NCBI GenBank assembly: GCA_011763485.2
Contig: JAANSK020254830.1
Coordinates: 1 to 22,775, forward strand
Length of the DNA stretch: 22,775 bases
Direction of reading: 5' to 3'
Source: Isoetes engelmannii
Lineage: Eukaryota > Streptophyta > Lycopodiopsida > Isoetales > Isoetaceae
Under the pieces are notes generated by a model that was not told the origin of the DNA, ran no database searches, and saw only the letters and a program-made list of their open reading frames with translations. The position numbers were made by a program, and so were the translations under genes. Each line of letters starts with the position of its first letter. Position 1 is the first letter of the stretch. Shown one piece after another: positions 10,837 to 20,150 of this stretch.

Positions 10837-10912
10837 ATAGGATAGGATAGGATAGGATAGGATAGGATAGGATAGGATAGGATAGGATAGGATAGGATAG
10901 GATAGGATAGGA
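10837..10912 (-). repeat. (GATAG)n pentanucleotide microsatellite, LINE 3' tail
   Basis: Fourteen perfect GATAG units occupy 10841-10910, preceded by a variant GAATAG. On the minus strand this is (CTATC)n placed directly after a conserved LINE 3' terminal sequence (GGACGATAAAAATC), so it is the 3' tail of the element and not an unrelated microsatellite. Confidence 0.9.
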
Positions 10913-11075
10913 TTTTTATCGTCCATGGAGACCAAATGGCCTATGGGACCTAAACAAAGAGAGCAGCAAGCCGATTACTGTCAGGATTAAAAAACCCCCG
11001 CCCCGAACGATTTTCGAGGGAAAAACCTTGGTAGCAATAGGTATGCCTCTACCCTATTGTGCCAATCATCATACA
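10837..11075 (-). mobile_element. LINE 3'-UTR stub with microsatellite tail
   Basis: The DNA from about 10913 to 11075 aligns along its length with 11642-11800, the 3' UTR of LINE copy 1. The shared blocks include the tract around GCAAGCCGATTACTGTCAGG (10968-10987 and 11702-11721) and the terminal GGAGACCAA-TGGCCTAT block. The element reads on the minus strand and ends in the GATAG microsatellite. It has no coding sequence and is a severe 5' truncation of about 165 bp plus tail. Confidence 0.85.
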
Positions 11076-11600
11076 TTCCAAGCTGAGCACACATAAGCCA
11101 TTTTAGAATCAATTGGTTGCATTGCACTTGCACACTCCATGAGGACAATTTTTTTCTCTCCATGAAGAGGAAAGAGGATCAAGATAGTGCAGATTGTAAA
11201 AGCTATGTTCCTCTCTTTACAATATGGCATTAGTCAAAGTGAACGAATGTGGTGGAGTAATGTTGAAGTAGTAGAGGAAGATGCTTGAAACTCAATCTAG
11301 AGCGTGTTGTCAGACTCGTCACTTTCTTCTATTCGCTATCAAGTATGCAATTCCAACTAAATTCAATATTCCTAAAGAATAGCTGAATGCTAGGACGTTG
11401 ATTATGAACAATTAATGAGTCCACCTTTTATCAAAGTCATAGATCAAGCATTATGTTGTTGGGATGAAGACGGTTTCGTAGATATCGCTGATTTCTTCAC
11501 CTCTGCAAAGTATGATAATCCCAATAGACAAAATTCATGGATGGAAAATATGGTTTTGGAGGCATGTGTTTGACTATGATGGGATTGATTTGGGTCTTGA
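11076..11600. other. Spacer between two LINE insertions
   Basis: Non-coding DNA with no feature I can support. It separates two same-family, same-orientation LINE insertions. Confidence 0.35.
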
Positions 11601-11849
11601 TAGAATAGAATAGAATAGAATAGAATAGAATAGAATAGAATAAATTTTTTATCGTCCACGGAGACCAATTGGCCTATATGGGACCTAAAGAAAGAGAGCA
11701 GCAAGCCGATTACTGTCAGGATTAAAAAATCCCTGCCTTGAAGGGTTTTTGAGGGGAAAACCTTGACAATAATAAGTATGCTAGCATATTGTACAATAAT
11801 ACAGTGACATTCAATACCGCACCGGTGCACACAACTGAGTCCGTGTATC

Positions 11850-12110
11850 CATCACCTCTTGAAGATATGAGTCCACTAAGCCCATGGAGGCCGCGTTCAA
11901 TAGCTCATGCAATGGCTGGCCAGGCACAACTAACTGAACATACCTTGCTCGGATATGATCGAATGCTGGGCAGGTCTGAAGTGCATGGCATTCATCTTCA
12001 ATGGCTCCATGTTGGCAACACTGACAGATCTTGTCCTCGCGTGCCTCTCGGGTTCATCGGCTTATCTCAATCCGTATGTGATGTGCATCCGTTCGGATAG
12101 AATCTATCAG
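11850..12110 (-). pseudogene. LINE copy 1: C-terminal zinc-finger region
   Basis: The minus strand translates to a segment with KICQCCQHGAIEDECHAL and then QTCPAF. This is a CX2CX9HX4C finger with all four ligands present. Fingers of this kind close the ORF2 of many LINEs and are thought to help bind nucleic acid. It is followed by VVPGQPLHELL, matching VLPGQPLHVLL in copy 2. This is the best preserved part of copy 1. Confidence 0.8.
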
Positions 12111-12358
12111 TATGTGCCTCTTCATAGGCAAGTGAGTATGCAAAAAGTGTTGTGGACCTCGGGTGAGCATGGGATTGATCTGCTGCCGATAGTGTGCCAG
12201 CTTGATGCATGCCAGTGCATCTGCATCCCAGAGTTTGCTAAGGAAGCAAGCCTCAAGATACTACCTCAATTGATCATGGTCCTTCCTGTTCGTACGTGCA
12301 CGCACACGTCTTCCTGTACATTCCATTGAGAGAACTACTGAGCTTGCTTGTCCTTCCT

Positions 12359-12830
12359 TTAGGCTTTGAGGCATCGTGGGCTCATTCCTACAGCCAAAGC
12401 AAGATTGGGCAAACGGGCATCCCCCATACCAATGATCTTCTGGAAATAAGTAATATGGGGGTCCAGTGCGACCCTATGAAGGGGCAAGAAACTCATCTCC
12501 TGCAGCAGGATCTGATATGGAACTGTCGACTTCACCCCAAGTGCTCGTGCCAAGACGGCCATCTGTACCTATTCCAGATCATTCCAGGTGCAAGGGATAT
12601 TACCAGACCCCACACCTCCACTCCGTACAAGAGGATAGGCTTGCCCAAGGCCCTGAATAGGACTGTGCCTGATGACCCCAAGCATACAGCTCTGCCTTGT
12701 GACTGTTGTTCTGCATGGCATACAGTGCTTTCCAACCTGCTGTGACGCATAATCTGATGGAAGCATCCCAGTGCGTGGTAGTAGAAATCTCAATTCCCAA
12801 ATATTTGTAGGCTGGAGCTACCTCCACATT
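12359..12830 (-). pseudogene. LINE copy 1: post-RT (thumb/connection) region
   Basis: Two minus-strand frames match copy 2 closely. The upstream frame contains PAYKYLGIE and then LCVTAGWKALYAMQNNSHKA (within 12600-12830). The downstream frame (12359-12562) contains ARALGVKSTVPYQILLQEM. The YLG motif followed by a KA-alanine helix and a LGVKS-type segment is the usual region after the RT palm in AP-endonuclease LINEs. A frame change separates the two halves. Confidence 0.75.
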
Positions 12831-12839
12831 CTGTCCCTA

Positions 12840-13640
12840 GTAAATGAGGGAGGGAGGCTTTGGCTGACGGGCGAATGAAATTAGCAGCACTCTAGTTTTG
12901 GCCAAGTTAACCCACATGCCAGTGAACTAACAGAAAGTGTCTAGAGCATCCAGATGACGTTGCATGTCTTCTGGAGTTTGGCCAAGAGGTCTACGTCATT
13001 AGCATATATGAGTTGCCGAACTATGTGATGCATGAGTTGAGCACTGGCCCCTCCATGTTCAACAAGTCAATCTTCCAACTGATCAATCTAGAGGCCAAAG
13101 AACGTCGGGGAGAGGGGGCAACCCAGGCGCACTCCAATACTACTAATGGCAAATTGTCCCGATGATGTCAGACGGCCTGAGCATGCCTCATATAACCTGT
13201 ATATTGCATTTTGCAAGTCAACAGGGGTCCCCAGCTTCCTAAATCAGTCACACACTTGTCCCTAGGCACAGTGTCAAAAGCATTTGCAAAATCCACAAAG
13301 CAACAGTACAAGTCTTGGCAACGATTCTTTGCTATCTTCAATCAGGGTTCAGAGAGTGAAGATATGATCAATGATGAAGTGTCTGGGCCAAAAACCTGCC
13401 TGTGTGAGAGCACGGACCTCCTCATCCTTTCCCCATATTTCCAACTGTTGCTCCAGGATGCCAGCCAATAATTTTGCACAGGGGGAGTTGACCATGATCG
13501 TGCGATAGTTGGCTGGGCAGTGAGGGTCACCTGCCTTGTATATGGGAACAACTCTACTAGCAGTCCATTGGGGGAAAGCCGTCTTGCAGTGCTCTATTAA
13601 ATAATGTTGTCAGGACAGGTACCATTGGAGCCCCAGCCCA
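12840..13640 (-). pseudogene. LINE copy 1: reverse transcriptase domain
   Basis: RT copies the element RNA at the nicked target site. Read on the minus strand, motif A appears as FVDFANAFDTVPRDK (about 13263-13307; the catalytic Asp in AFD is kept). Motif C reads YANDVDLL (YAND at 12995-13006), where an active enzyme has YADD, so the first catalytic Asp has become Asn. A stretch equivalent to NLAK follows near 12900. The domain is split among frames and cannot encode an active enzyme. Confidence 0.8.
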
Positions 13641-14112
13641 TTTGAGAAGCTCTGCCTACATGCCATCGAAATCTGTTGCCTTCCCATTAGTGAGGCACTG
13701 TAGGCCCATTATCACATCTCCCTTTGTAATGACTAGCACTAGACCCATCGGTGGGGGTACTGCTGCCCGCCCCCTAGTGGGTCATAAAGCCGTTGCAAGT
13801 ACTGCACCCATTGCCCCAAGGTGATATTCCCTGTAGGTTGCAGAGGCTTGCTCAGTACCCTTCTTTAGAATATTTTGGGATGATGATCCAGGGAATAGAA
13901 CATTTGTTGCTAGTGTTCTGCTAGGTATCTGGCTTTCTTACTCTTGAGGAACTTGAATGGCTTGTGGACGCAAGGCGGGATCAGTGACTTGTCGTAGCCA
14001 GCATTTGGACTTCTCACATTCATCATCAAACCATCGGTTGCGAGGGAAGGTGGTAGCTCCCAAGAGCCTCATGGAGCGGCCTCTTCTAATATCTAGAACA
14101 CTGCCTTGAAGC
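13640..14112 (-). pseudogene. LINE copy 1: endonuclease-RT linker region
   Basis: The minus-strand frame contains LGATTFPRNRWFDDEC followed by a basic stretch, matching copy 2 (LGATTFPRNWWFDGKC, about 19693-19740). A W-F-D-x-x-C segment followed by an Arg/Lys-rich helix is typical of the region between AP endonuclease and RT in LINE ORF2 proteins. Further on, a KKARYLAEH-like stretch matches copy 2 around 19825-19850. The 24-bp duplication present in copy 2 (19855-19902) is absent here. The frame is interrupted. Confidence 0.7.
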
Positions 14113-14189
14113 AAGTAAAGAAAGAACCATTTCAAAAAATATCATCGTAAGCCACAAATGACAACATTTTAGTCTTGCAGCTTTTGGAT

Positions 14190-15345
14190 ATGAAGTCCAA
14201 AAAATTGCAGAAGAATGTACAGGATTTGGATTTTAGCAAACTACCATTACAAGAAAATCCAGCTTGAGAATGTAATATTTATTTTCCTAAGTAGAAAAAT
14301 TGATTTTTTAAGTACCATTTTAATACAAAAATCAGACCAATGGTTAGAAAACCCATCAACCTCAGTAGATGTGATGGTAACATTCATTTCTAGGATAAGA
14401 GAAACATATTTGTAATGCAAACTTTTCTTAACTTCATTTTCCACGCAGGTGAAGTAACAATAGAAATCATTACAAACACTATCCTTCTTGAGTGTTCCCA
14501 AAATAAAACAAAACAAACTATACAGCATCTTTTTTGTTCGTTGTAATGAGCCCTTTTGCATGAAATGATGATGAATCGATATGTGATGTCTCAAAACATT
14601 TACACTTTTGATGAATCGTTAACCTGCTTTCCTTTATTGGACATGATTGCAGTTGTAGCAACCATTGCTGCTGTTGCAAATGCACCTGTATCATTAATTA
14701 ATTAGGTTCCAAAGTCATTCAGAAAGACTCTGCATACAAATTTACTATAAAATGACCTACTACTTCACATTTTCCCAATCAAGGAAGTTGAAATAGGCTT
14801 CCATTTCAAGCAACAATTCAGCAAACATAGAGTTTCTTTTGGTGGGAGATGCTGCATGTGTATGAATATAAATCATCAGTGGTATTTCTCAATTTGCAAT
14901 GAAATGCATCAAACCCTCTTTTCACCAGCTCTAGTATGATATGCCTCCTACCTGCTTTCATGCTCCTATTCTGACCTGCTCTTCTCTGATGTTGCTATCT
15001 TATATGCCCGCCCACCTGCTTTCATGCTCCTATTCTGACCTGCTATTTTCTGATGTTGCTATCTTAACTTGTTAAGGCACTTCTATTTAAAATTTGTTAT
15101 GCTTTTTCAAGAGATAAAACGCCTTAAAAACATTTTCTCTCTTCTTTAGTGTAGGAATGGTAAATTTGGAAACAAAATCTTCTCCAACATTCTACTCCCT
15201 CGAATATCAGCAGCAGTTGCAAGAATCTCGTAAGAGCTCCTATCATAAGTTCAAAGATTATGTGAACTGATTCTAACTCTTAGTAGATCAAATAAAAAAT
15301 TGGAAGGAAGTCCTGCAACTTTTGGTCTTATTGATCTGCCCCTTA
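14190..15345. repeat. Dispersed repeat, copy B
   Basis: This is the second member of the pair with 6889-8530, in the same orientation. It lacks the ORF1-like segment of copy A and has instead about 135 unrelated bases at 14306-14440. It also has a 64-bp internal tandem duplication (14950-15068) where A has one copy. Homology with A starts within about 80 bp of the 5' end of LINE copy 1 and ends at about 15345, close to where the second LINE fragment begins. The ends may therefore have been set by later insertions. Confidence 0.8.
14950..15068. repeat. 64-bp tandem duplication inside copy B
   Basis: The block starting ACCTGCTTTCATGCTCCTAT at 14950 recurs at 15014, giving a 64-bp period that includes GATGTTGCTATCTTA. 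Copy A has only one ACCTGCTTTCATGC block (about 8223), so the duplication arose after A and B separated. Confidence 0.85.
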
Positions 15346-15369
15346 TCAATCTCAATATTGATATGGGGC

Positions 15370-16020
15370 CCGTCAATCTCGCCTTCTCTATGGACAAAGG
15401 TAGAAAGTGTTTTGAAGATATTTTTACAAGAAGAACTTGGAGTAAAGAGACAAATTCCCTTTGCTATTCTGTTAGTGAAACAGGTATGCTTCCACTTGAA
15501 GCTGAGGGATTGTATCAAACTCTTAGTTACATCCTTCGAATTAGAGCACTCGATAGATCCAGGTAACCATTAATAGCAAGTGAGATAACCCAATGTAATG
15601 GTTGGATGAAAGATGTTATTCAATGGTCTCAACGATGGGGGATTGAAGAATCTGATTGGCCGGATACAAAAGAAGGGATTCGGGACCTAGTCCACGGGAA
15701 AGTTGTAGAGAGGCTTTGGGAAAGGCAGGGGTCAAGGATGGAATTCTATAAGCGAGAGGTGAATCCTATGATCATTTATGTGGACCAAAACTACTTGCAT
15801 AAATCGCATTCGATATGGAACAATAGCGAGGTACAGAACAAGCTCACATCGCTTACATGTGGAGGTTGGCCGCTGGAATGGCACTCCTAGACCTAAACGT
15901 GTATGCACATTATGTGAGGATCATCAAGTCGAAGATGAAGCACATACTTTTTAAGGTGCTCAGAATATGAGGAGATTAGGGATAGATATCAGATAGATAC
16001 TTCAGATTTCTATACAAAAT
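15370..16020 (+). pseudogene. C-terminal part of a second LINE family
   Basis: Overlapping plus-strand frames give the typical post-RT order of a LINE ORF2. ELGVKRQIPFAILL (15322 frame) is followed in the next frame by ETGMLPLEAEGLYQTLSYIL, then a long open frame at 15606-15890 with NGWMKDVIQWSQRWGIEE-like helices, and finally CTLCEDHQVEDEAHTF (15904-15951). With one base missing near 15950, the next residues are RCSEYEEIR. The finger is CX2CX9HX4C, the same spacing as in the other LINE, but the sequence otherwise differs, so this is a separate family. The RT itself is not present upstream, where copy B lies. No tail is identified downstream. At least three frame changes are needed, so it is dead. 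Confidence 0.7.
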
Positions 16021-16389
16021 TTGTGACATAAAAAATTTGAACCATTGAACTCCCAGACCCTCCAGTTGTTTTTGCTGATATTCGTACAGAGCGTCCAGCG
16101 GTTGGCAAGGACCCGCAAACACATACACACGTATATGTACACAATGCATATCGCAACCTTTGGTTTTGTCCCATATTTGGAACTGATAGTTAACTAAAAA
16201 TTGCTAAAAAAAAATGAGTCATGCTTACGATGGCCAAGATCGCCCAAAATTAACGTCCAATGGTCCGAGCCTACCGATGGACGCCCTGCACAAATATTAT
16301 CAAAAACAACTGGCGTGTCTGGGGGGTTTAAGTTCAATATTTTAATTTTTTAATGTCACAACTGCTATTTTCAACGGTATAATATGTCA
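16021..16389. other. Non-coding DNA after the LINE fragment
   Basis: It may hold the 3' UTR of the preceding LINE, but I see no tail repeat and no ORF. There is a short CA/TA-rich patch (ACACATACACACGTATATG) at about 16117-16137. Confidence 0.3.
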
Positions 16390-16443
16390 AATGTGTATGG
16401 AATATGTATGAAATATGTACGAAATGTGTACGGAATGTGTGCC
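16390..16443. repeat. 11-bp degenerate tandem array, five units
   Basis: Units AATGTGTATGG, AATATGTATGA, AATATGTACGA, AATGTGTACGG and AATGTGTGCC follow one another without gaps. The array lies just outside the left edge of the Copia fragment. Confidence 0.8.
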
Positions 16444-16479
16444 TTCCAAATCTTTGCGCACCATGTCAATTCCTTAATT

Positions 16480-18640
16480 CAATTTCTCTTTCTCTACTTC
16501 AGCCATTTTCCTTTTCTTTATTCTCTTCATTTCATTCTCTATTCGCACTTGCTCTTGGTTATGTGTCATCATGGTTTTTTACTTTTCAGAATTTACATCA
16601 TCATCATTGTGTACTATGCTCTTAACCTCGTCATCCAAATCAATATCATTGTCTCTTTTGCTGTGTTTTCCGTTCAGGCTTTCGATACAACTTTCTCCTT
16701 CATGTCTTATTTGACCATCTAGTTGAGCTCCAGATCTATATAATATATTCTCATTGAAACTCATATCTCTACTAATAATGATCTTCTTCCTTTCAGGATC
16801 ATATAGTTTGTAGGTTTTGGATGTCTCGTCATAACCGACCAAAAAACATGTAATAGCTCTATCCAACTTTTTCCTTAACTCCTTTGGAACTTGTACAAAA
16901 GCAACACATCCATACACTCTAAATCTGTCATAGGTTACTTCGTTTTCATCCCACAACTCTTATGTTGTTTTTCCAGCCAGACATGCCAAGGGTATCTTGT
17001 TTTGAAGGTATATATTGATGTATGAACAACCTCTTTCCACATTAGGTAGACCAATGTGTTTTAGCATTGCTCTTACGAAGTCCATAATTGTTCTATTTTT
17101 CCTTCCTGCTACTCCATTTTGTTGAGGCGAGTACCTGCAGGTTAGTTCCCTCTTTATGCCATTTGTTAAACAATATTTTTTGAATTCATCTGAAAGGTAT
17201 TCTCCATCACTGTCTGACCTGATACATCTAACCCTTTTATTTATTTCTCTCTCCATTTATGCTTCATACATCCTGAAAGCATCAAAGGCTTGATCCTTTC
17301 TTTTTAGTATGTACACTTTGGTCTTTCTAGAATGGTCATCAATGAAAGTTATAGAAAATTTCCTTCCATGTAAGCTTCTCACATTTAACGGACCACAAGG
17401 ATTCGTGTCCACCAAATCAAGAATGTACTTAATATCTTTTCTTGTTAATCTGCCAAATGGCAAGCATATGTGCCTTTTTAAATCAGATACTTCACATTAT
17501 GTTGATGTATATGCCTTAATCTTTCATGCCATACTATAATAGAAGCTAATGAGACTGCATTTACACTTTCGGCCATGGCAACATTAGAAAATCCAAACAA
17601 GTTTCCCATACGTGTTGCTAGAAACTTCAATTCCTCATTGAATAGAACCTTATAAAATATCTTCTCAAAACATATTGTATATCTTAAGTCAACTAGCTGA
17701 CTTAGGAATATTAAGTTTTGACAATCCTAGGGACACATACATTTCCAATCTGGACAAAGTTTGTTGTCTTGATACTTCTTTCCTTGAGCTACTCAGCAGA
17801 TTTGACTATGCTTCTCCAGCTCCACTATCTAAGACATACAAATCATCATTAGCCTTCCTTTCAAGAACACTTAAATTATTAATAATGACCTCCGCATCCG
17901 GATCATCCTCTTCCTTTTCATCATTGTTGGCAACATTGAGTGATGCATGACCTCTGCCCATATTATTTCCTCCTCTTCCTCTTGCATTTCTGAAATTTTT
18001 GCCATTACCCTCTAGCCCTGTCACGTCCCATGTTCTTTGGACTCTAGCATGTACTTGCAACGTGTCCATAGCCATTACAATTATAGCACCTAATGTCTTT
18101 ATTTTTAGGGCAGTTAGCTTTTAGATGCCCATCCATCTTATAAATGAAGCAAGACCCTAATTTTCCAGTATTGGTTTTACCTCTTCTCGCAAATAAAACC
18201 TCAGTGCCCATCCTCTTCTTCCTCCTTAGTTAACTTCCTCTGCTTCATTTCTATTCTAATTAGGGCCTCAGCCTTTTCTCTATTTCTATCCAATGTTCTA
18301 ATCAACGTACTCAACTAACCAAAACCAGAGAATGCCCTTGCTAGATTAAGTACCTGGAATTCTCATGTAATTGGCACTTTGGCAGCCTCCAAGTATGCAA
18401 TGATGCTATCAAATTTCTGAAAAAACTGTGTGAGGTTATCCTTCTCTTGAAACTTAAAGTTTTTTTAATTCCCTGTTAAGCATATCAAGCTGAGAAGTGT
18501 TTTTCATATGTTTTTATTAGATTCACATATTTCCTTGGGTGATTTATCTCTAATCTTATGCAAAATGCTAGAACTCAACTTGCTTGCAATAATAACTCTT
18601 ACTTCTTGTAATTTACCTTTCAGGTCTGATGTAGCATCAT
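16480..18640 (-). mobile_element. Ty1/Copia-type LTR retrotransposon fragment (fossil)
   Basis: This is a broken Copia-family fragment read on the minus strand. The parts, in Copia order from right to left, are the later part of gag (about 18640-18200), a zinc-knuckle region (about 18170-18050, with CYNCNGYGHV), the protease region (YVLDSGA at about 17815-17835) and the integrase. Integrase motifs include LVDTNPCGPLNV and FIDDHSRKTKVY (17257-17463 frame), IRSDSDGEY and SPQQNGVAGRKNRTI (16960-17256), and the C-terminal segment with YGCVAFVQVPKELR (16579-16956). Integrase after protease and before RT is diagnostic of Copia rather than Ty3. RT/RNase H and both LTRs are not seen in the window. 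It carries several breaks and cannot be dated without LTRs. The gag end abuts LINE copy 2. Confidence 0.9.
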
Positions 18641-18653
18641 TGACAAAGAGGAA

Positions 18654-19480
18654 TTGTGCCTCCACACGGTGTTCTGGAACTGTCGAGGCTTCCCTTGGCA
18701 GAAAGAAAAAAGTCTCAACTCCATTGCAGCAGATATGGATCTCATTTTCCTTATGGAAATAGGGAAACATGCAGGTCACAGGTTTCCAGACCCCCCAGGA
18801 TATTTGCATACAGTCTTCAATGAGTGCACAGGCAAGCGTGGCCATGGGGGGTCGCCTGCTACTATCGCTCATCCTTAGTGCCGTCAACGCTCTGCACAAG
18901 ACAGACAGACACAATTGCTATTTGTGGATATGCGCATGACAGTGCCAACTCCCTCTTTGTGGCAGCATGCTACTTTCCACATGCCGAGAGCTACTTCTAT
19001 AACACTCATTCAGATGTGGATAGGCTGGAGCTCTATGTCGATCTATATGGTGACATACATACAATAACACAAGCAATTGGGTAAGGTCATGCTACTTGGA
19101 GACTTTAATACAGGCACAGGAGTAGAGAAGGTCCCAAAATTTGAACCCTTGGCAAAGGATGTGTTGCAGCTAAACCCTGCTGAGGTTGCTTAGCCAAGGA
19201 CATCAGATGACCATCATGTTACATGCCATGGACTTCAGTTGTTGTTGCTATGTAGCATCTTTGACTTGATCATTTGCATGCAATGGGCTGGCACAGTGGC
19301 CGTCCTCTGACTGGTGCACTTATAGACAAGAGAACCAGGGAGGCGGCTCCACTGTTGTGGATTACGTCCTAGCAGGAAAATAGGATCTACATCTGATTTT
19401 CCATTTTGGCATTGGAACGGATAGTCGGGATGAGGAAGTAGACTCAAACCACCAACTCCTTTTCCTGCACAAGACTTGCA
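18654..19480 (+). pseudogene. LINE copy 2: AP-type endonuclease
   Basis: This domain nicks the target DNA to prime reverse transcription. It starts with VFWNCRGFPW (W-N at about 18675), the N-terminal strand typical of LINE apurinic endonucleases. Then come VAACYFPHAESYF (18824-19084 frame), MLLGDFN (GDFN at 19098-19109, catalytic Asp/Asn present) and STVVDYVLAG (19348-19377). The end motif, normally SDH, reads SNH at 19444-19452, so a catalytic Asp is probably lost. Several frame changes and stops (for example after AEVA near 19191) interrupt the domain. Copy 1 lacks this region. Confidence 0.8.
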
Positions 19481-19634
19481 GGTGGTCCACTTGTCCATTA
19501 CCTCAAAACCTCGTGTGCTCCAGCTGCGCCTGGACTACGACCAAGCAGAGATCTATACCCAAATGGCTGAGCATGACCTGGAGGGAATATTGCAGGCTCC
19601 CACACTGCTGCAGCAAATTGCCCAGTAGACTCAG

Positions 19635-20150
19635 TTGCTTTTGACAGGCGCCGACACTTGCTTTAGAAGAGGCCGCTCACAGAGACCTTTGGGAGCTACC
19701 ACCTTCCCCCGCAACTGGTGGTTCGATGGCAAATGTAAGGAGGTTAAACGTTGGCTTCATCAGGTAACTGATCTCACCTTGCACCCGCATGCAATTAGCC
19801 AGTATCGTGCCTTTTTCAAGGGAAAGAAAGGCCAAATACCTTGCAGAACACCAGCAACAGATGTTCTATCTCTTGGATCAACAGATGTTCTATCTCTTGG
19901 AGCAAGTCTTTGCAACCTACAGGGAACAAGCAGTGGGTGCAATACTTGCAGCGGCTTGGAAGGTCGGGCAGCAGTACTCTCACAAATGGGTCTGTCAACT
20001 GTCATTATAGAGGCAGATGTCATAATGGGTCTACAATGCCTCACCAATGGAATGGCAGCAGATTTGGATGGCATGCAGACATAGCTCCTCAAATGGGTTG
20101 GGCCTTCTATGGTGCCCAAATTGACGACGTTATTTAATAGAGCATTGCAA
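19635..20150 (+). pseudogene. LINE copy 2: endonuclease-RT linker region
   Basis: The frame opened at 19635 contains LGATTFPRNWWFDGKC and then YRAFFKGKK, matching copy 1. The reading then shifts frame: RERKAKYLAEHQQQMFYLL follows in the 19789 frame, and NKQWVQYLQRL (the usual W-x-x-Y-F/L-x-x-L before the RT fingers) in the 19841 frame. TTLFNRALQEGCPPP (about 20123-20167) leads into the RT. It contains a 24-bp duplication at 19855-19902. Confidence 0.7.
19855..19902 (+). repeat. 24-bp in-frame tandem duplication in LINE copy 2
   Basis: CAACAGATGTTCTATCTCTT followed by GGA(T/G) occurs at 19855-19878 and 19879-19902, doubling the eight residues QQMFYLLD/E. Copy 1 has a single unit at the equivalent place (13880-13930, -), so the duplication is specific to copy 2. 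Confidence 0.85.

Larger units (their letters stand above)
11601..14112 (-). mobile_element. LINE copy 1, 5'-truncated, with TTCTA tail
   Basis: This is a non-LTR retrotransposon read on the minus strand. It aligns over its whole length with 19650-22016 (copy 2). From 5' to 3' it holds the end of the endonuclease-RT linker (about 14112-13640), the reverse transcriptase (about 13640-12840), the post-RT region (12830-12359), a C-terminal zinc finger (about 12110-11850), a 3' UTR, and a tail of eight TAGAA units on the plus strand (11601-11641). The endonuclease is missing because homology to copy 2 stops near 14112. The coding frame is broken by frameshifts and stops, so it is dead. A possible short duplication (CTTGA at 11596-11600 and near 14113) is too short to prove a target-site duplication. 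Confidence 0.9.

Noticed and set aside
11789-12745. Plus-strand ORFs of 103, 124 and 149 codons
   Set aside because: They are antisense shadows of LINE copy 1; the minus strand carries the recognisable zinc-finger and post-RT motifs.
16384-16722. 112-codon plus-strand ORF, hydrophobic
   Set aside because: It runs antisense across the Copia integrase end and the 11-bp array; the hydrophobic look comes from T-rich codons.
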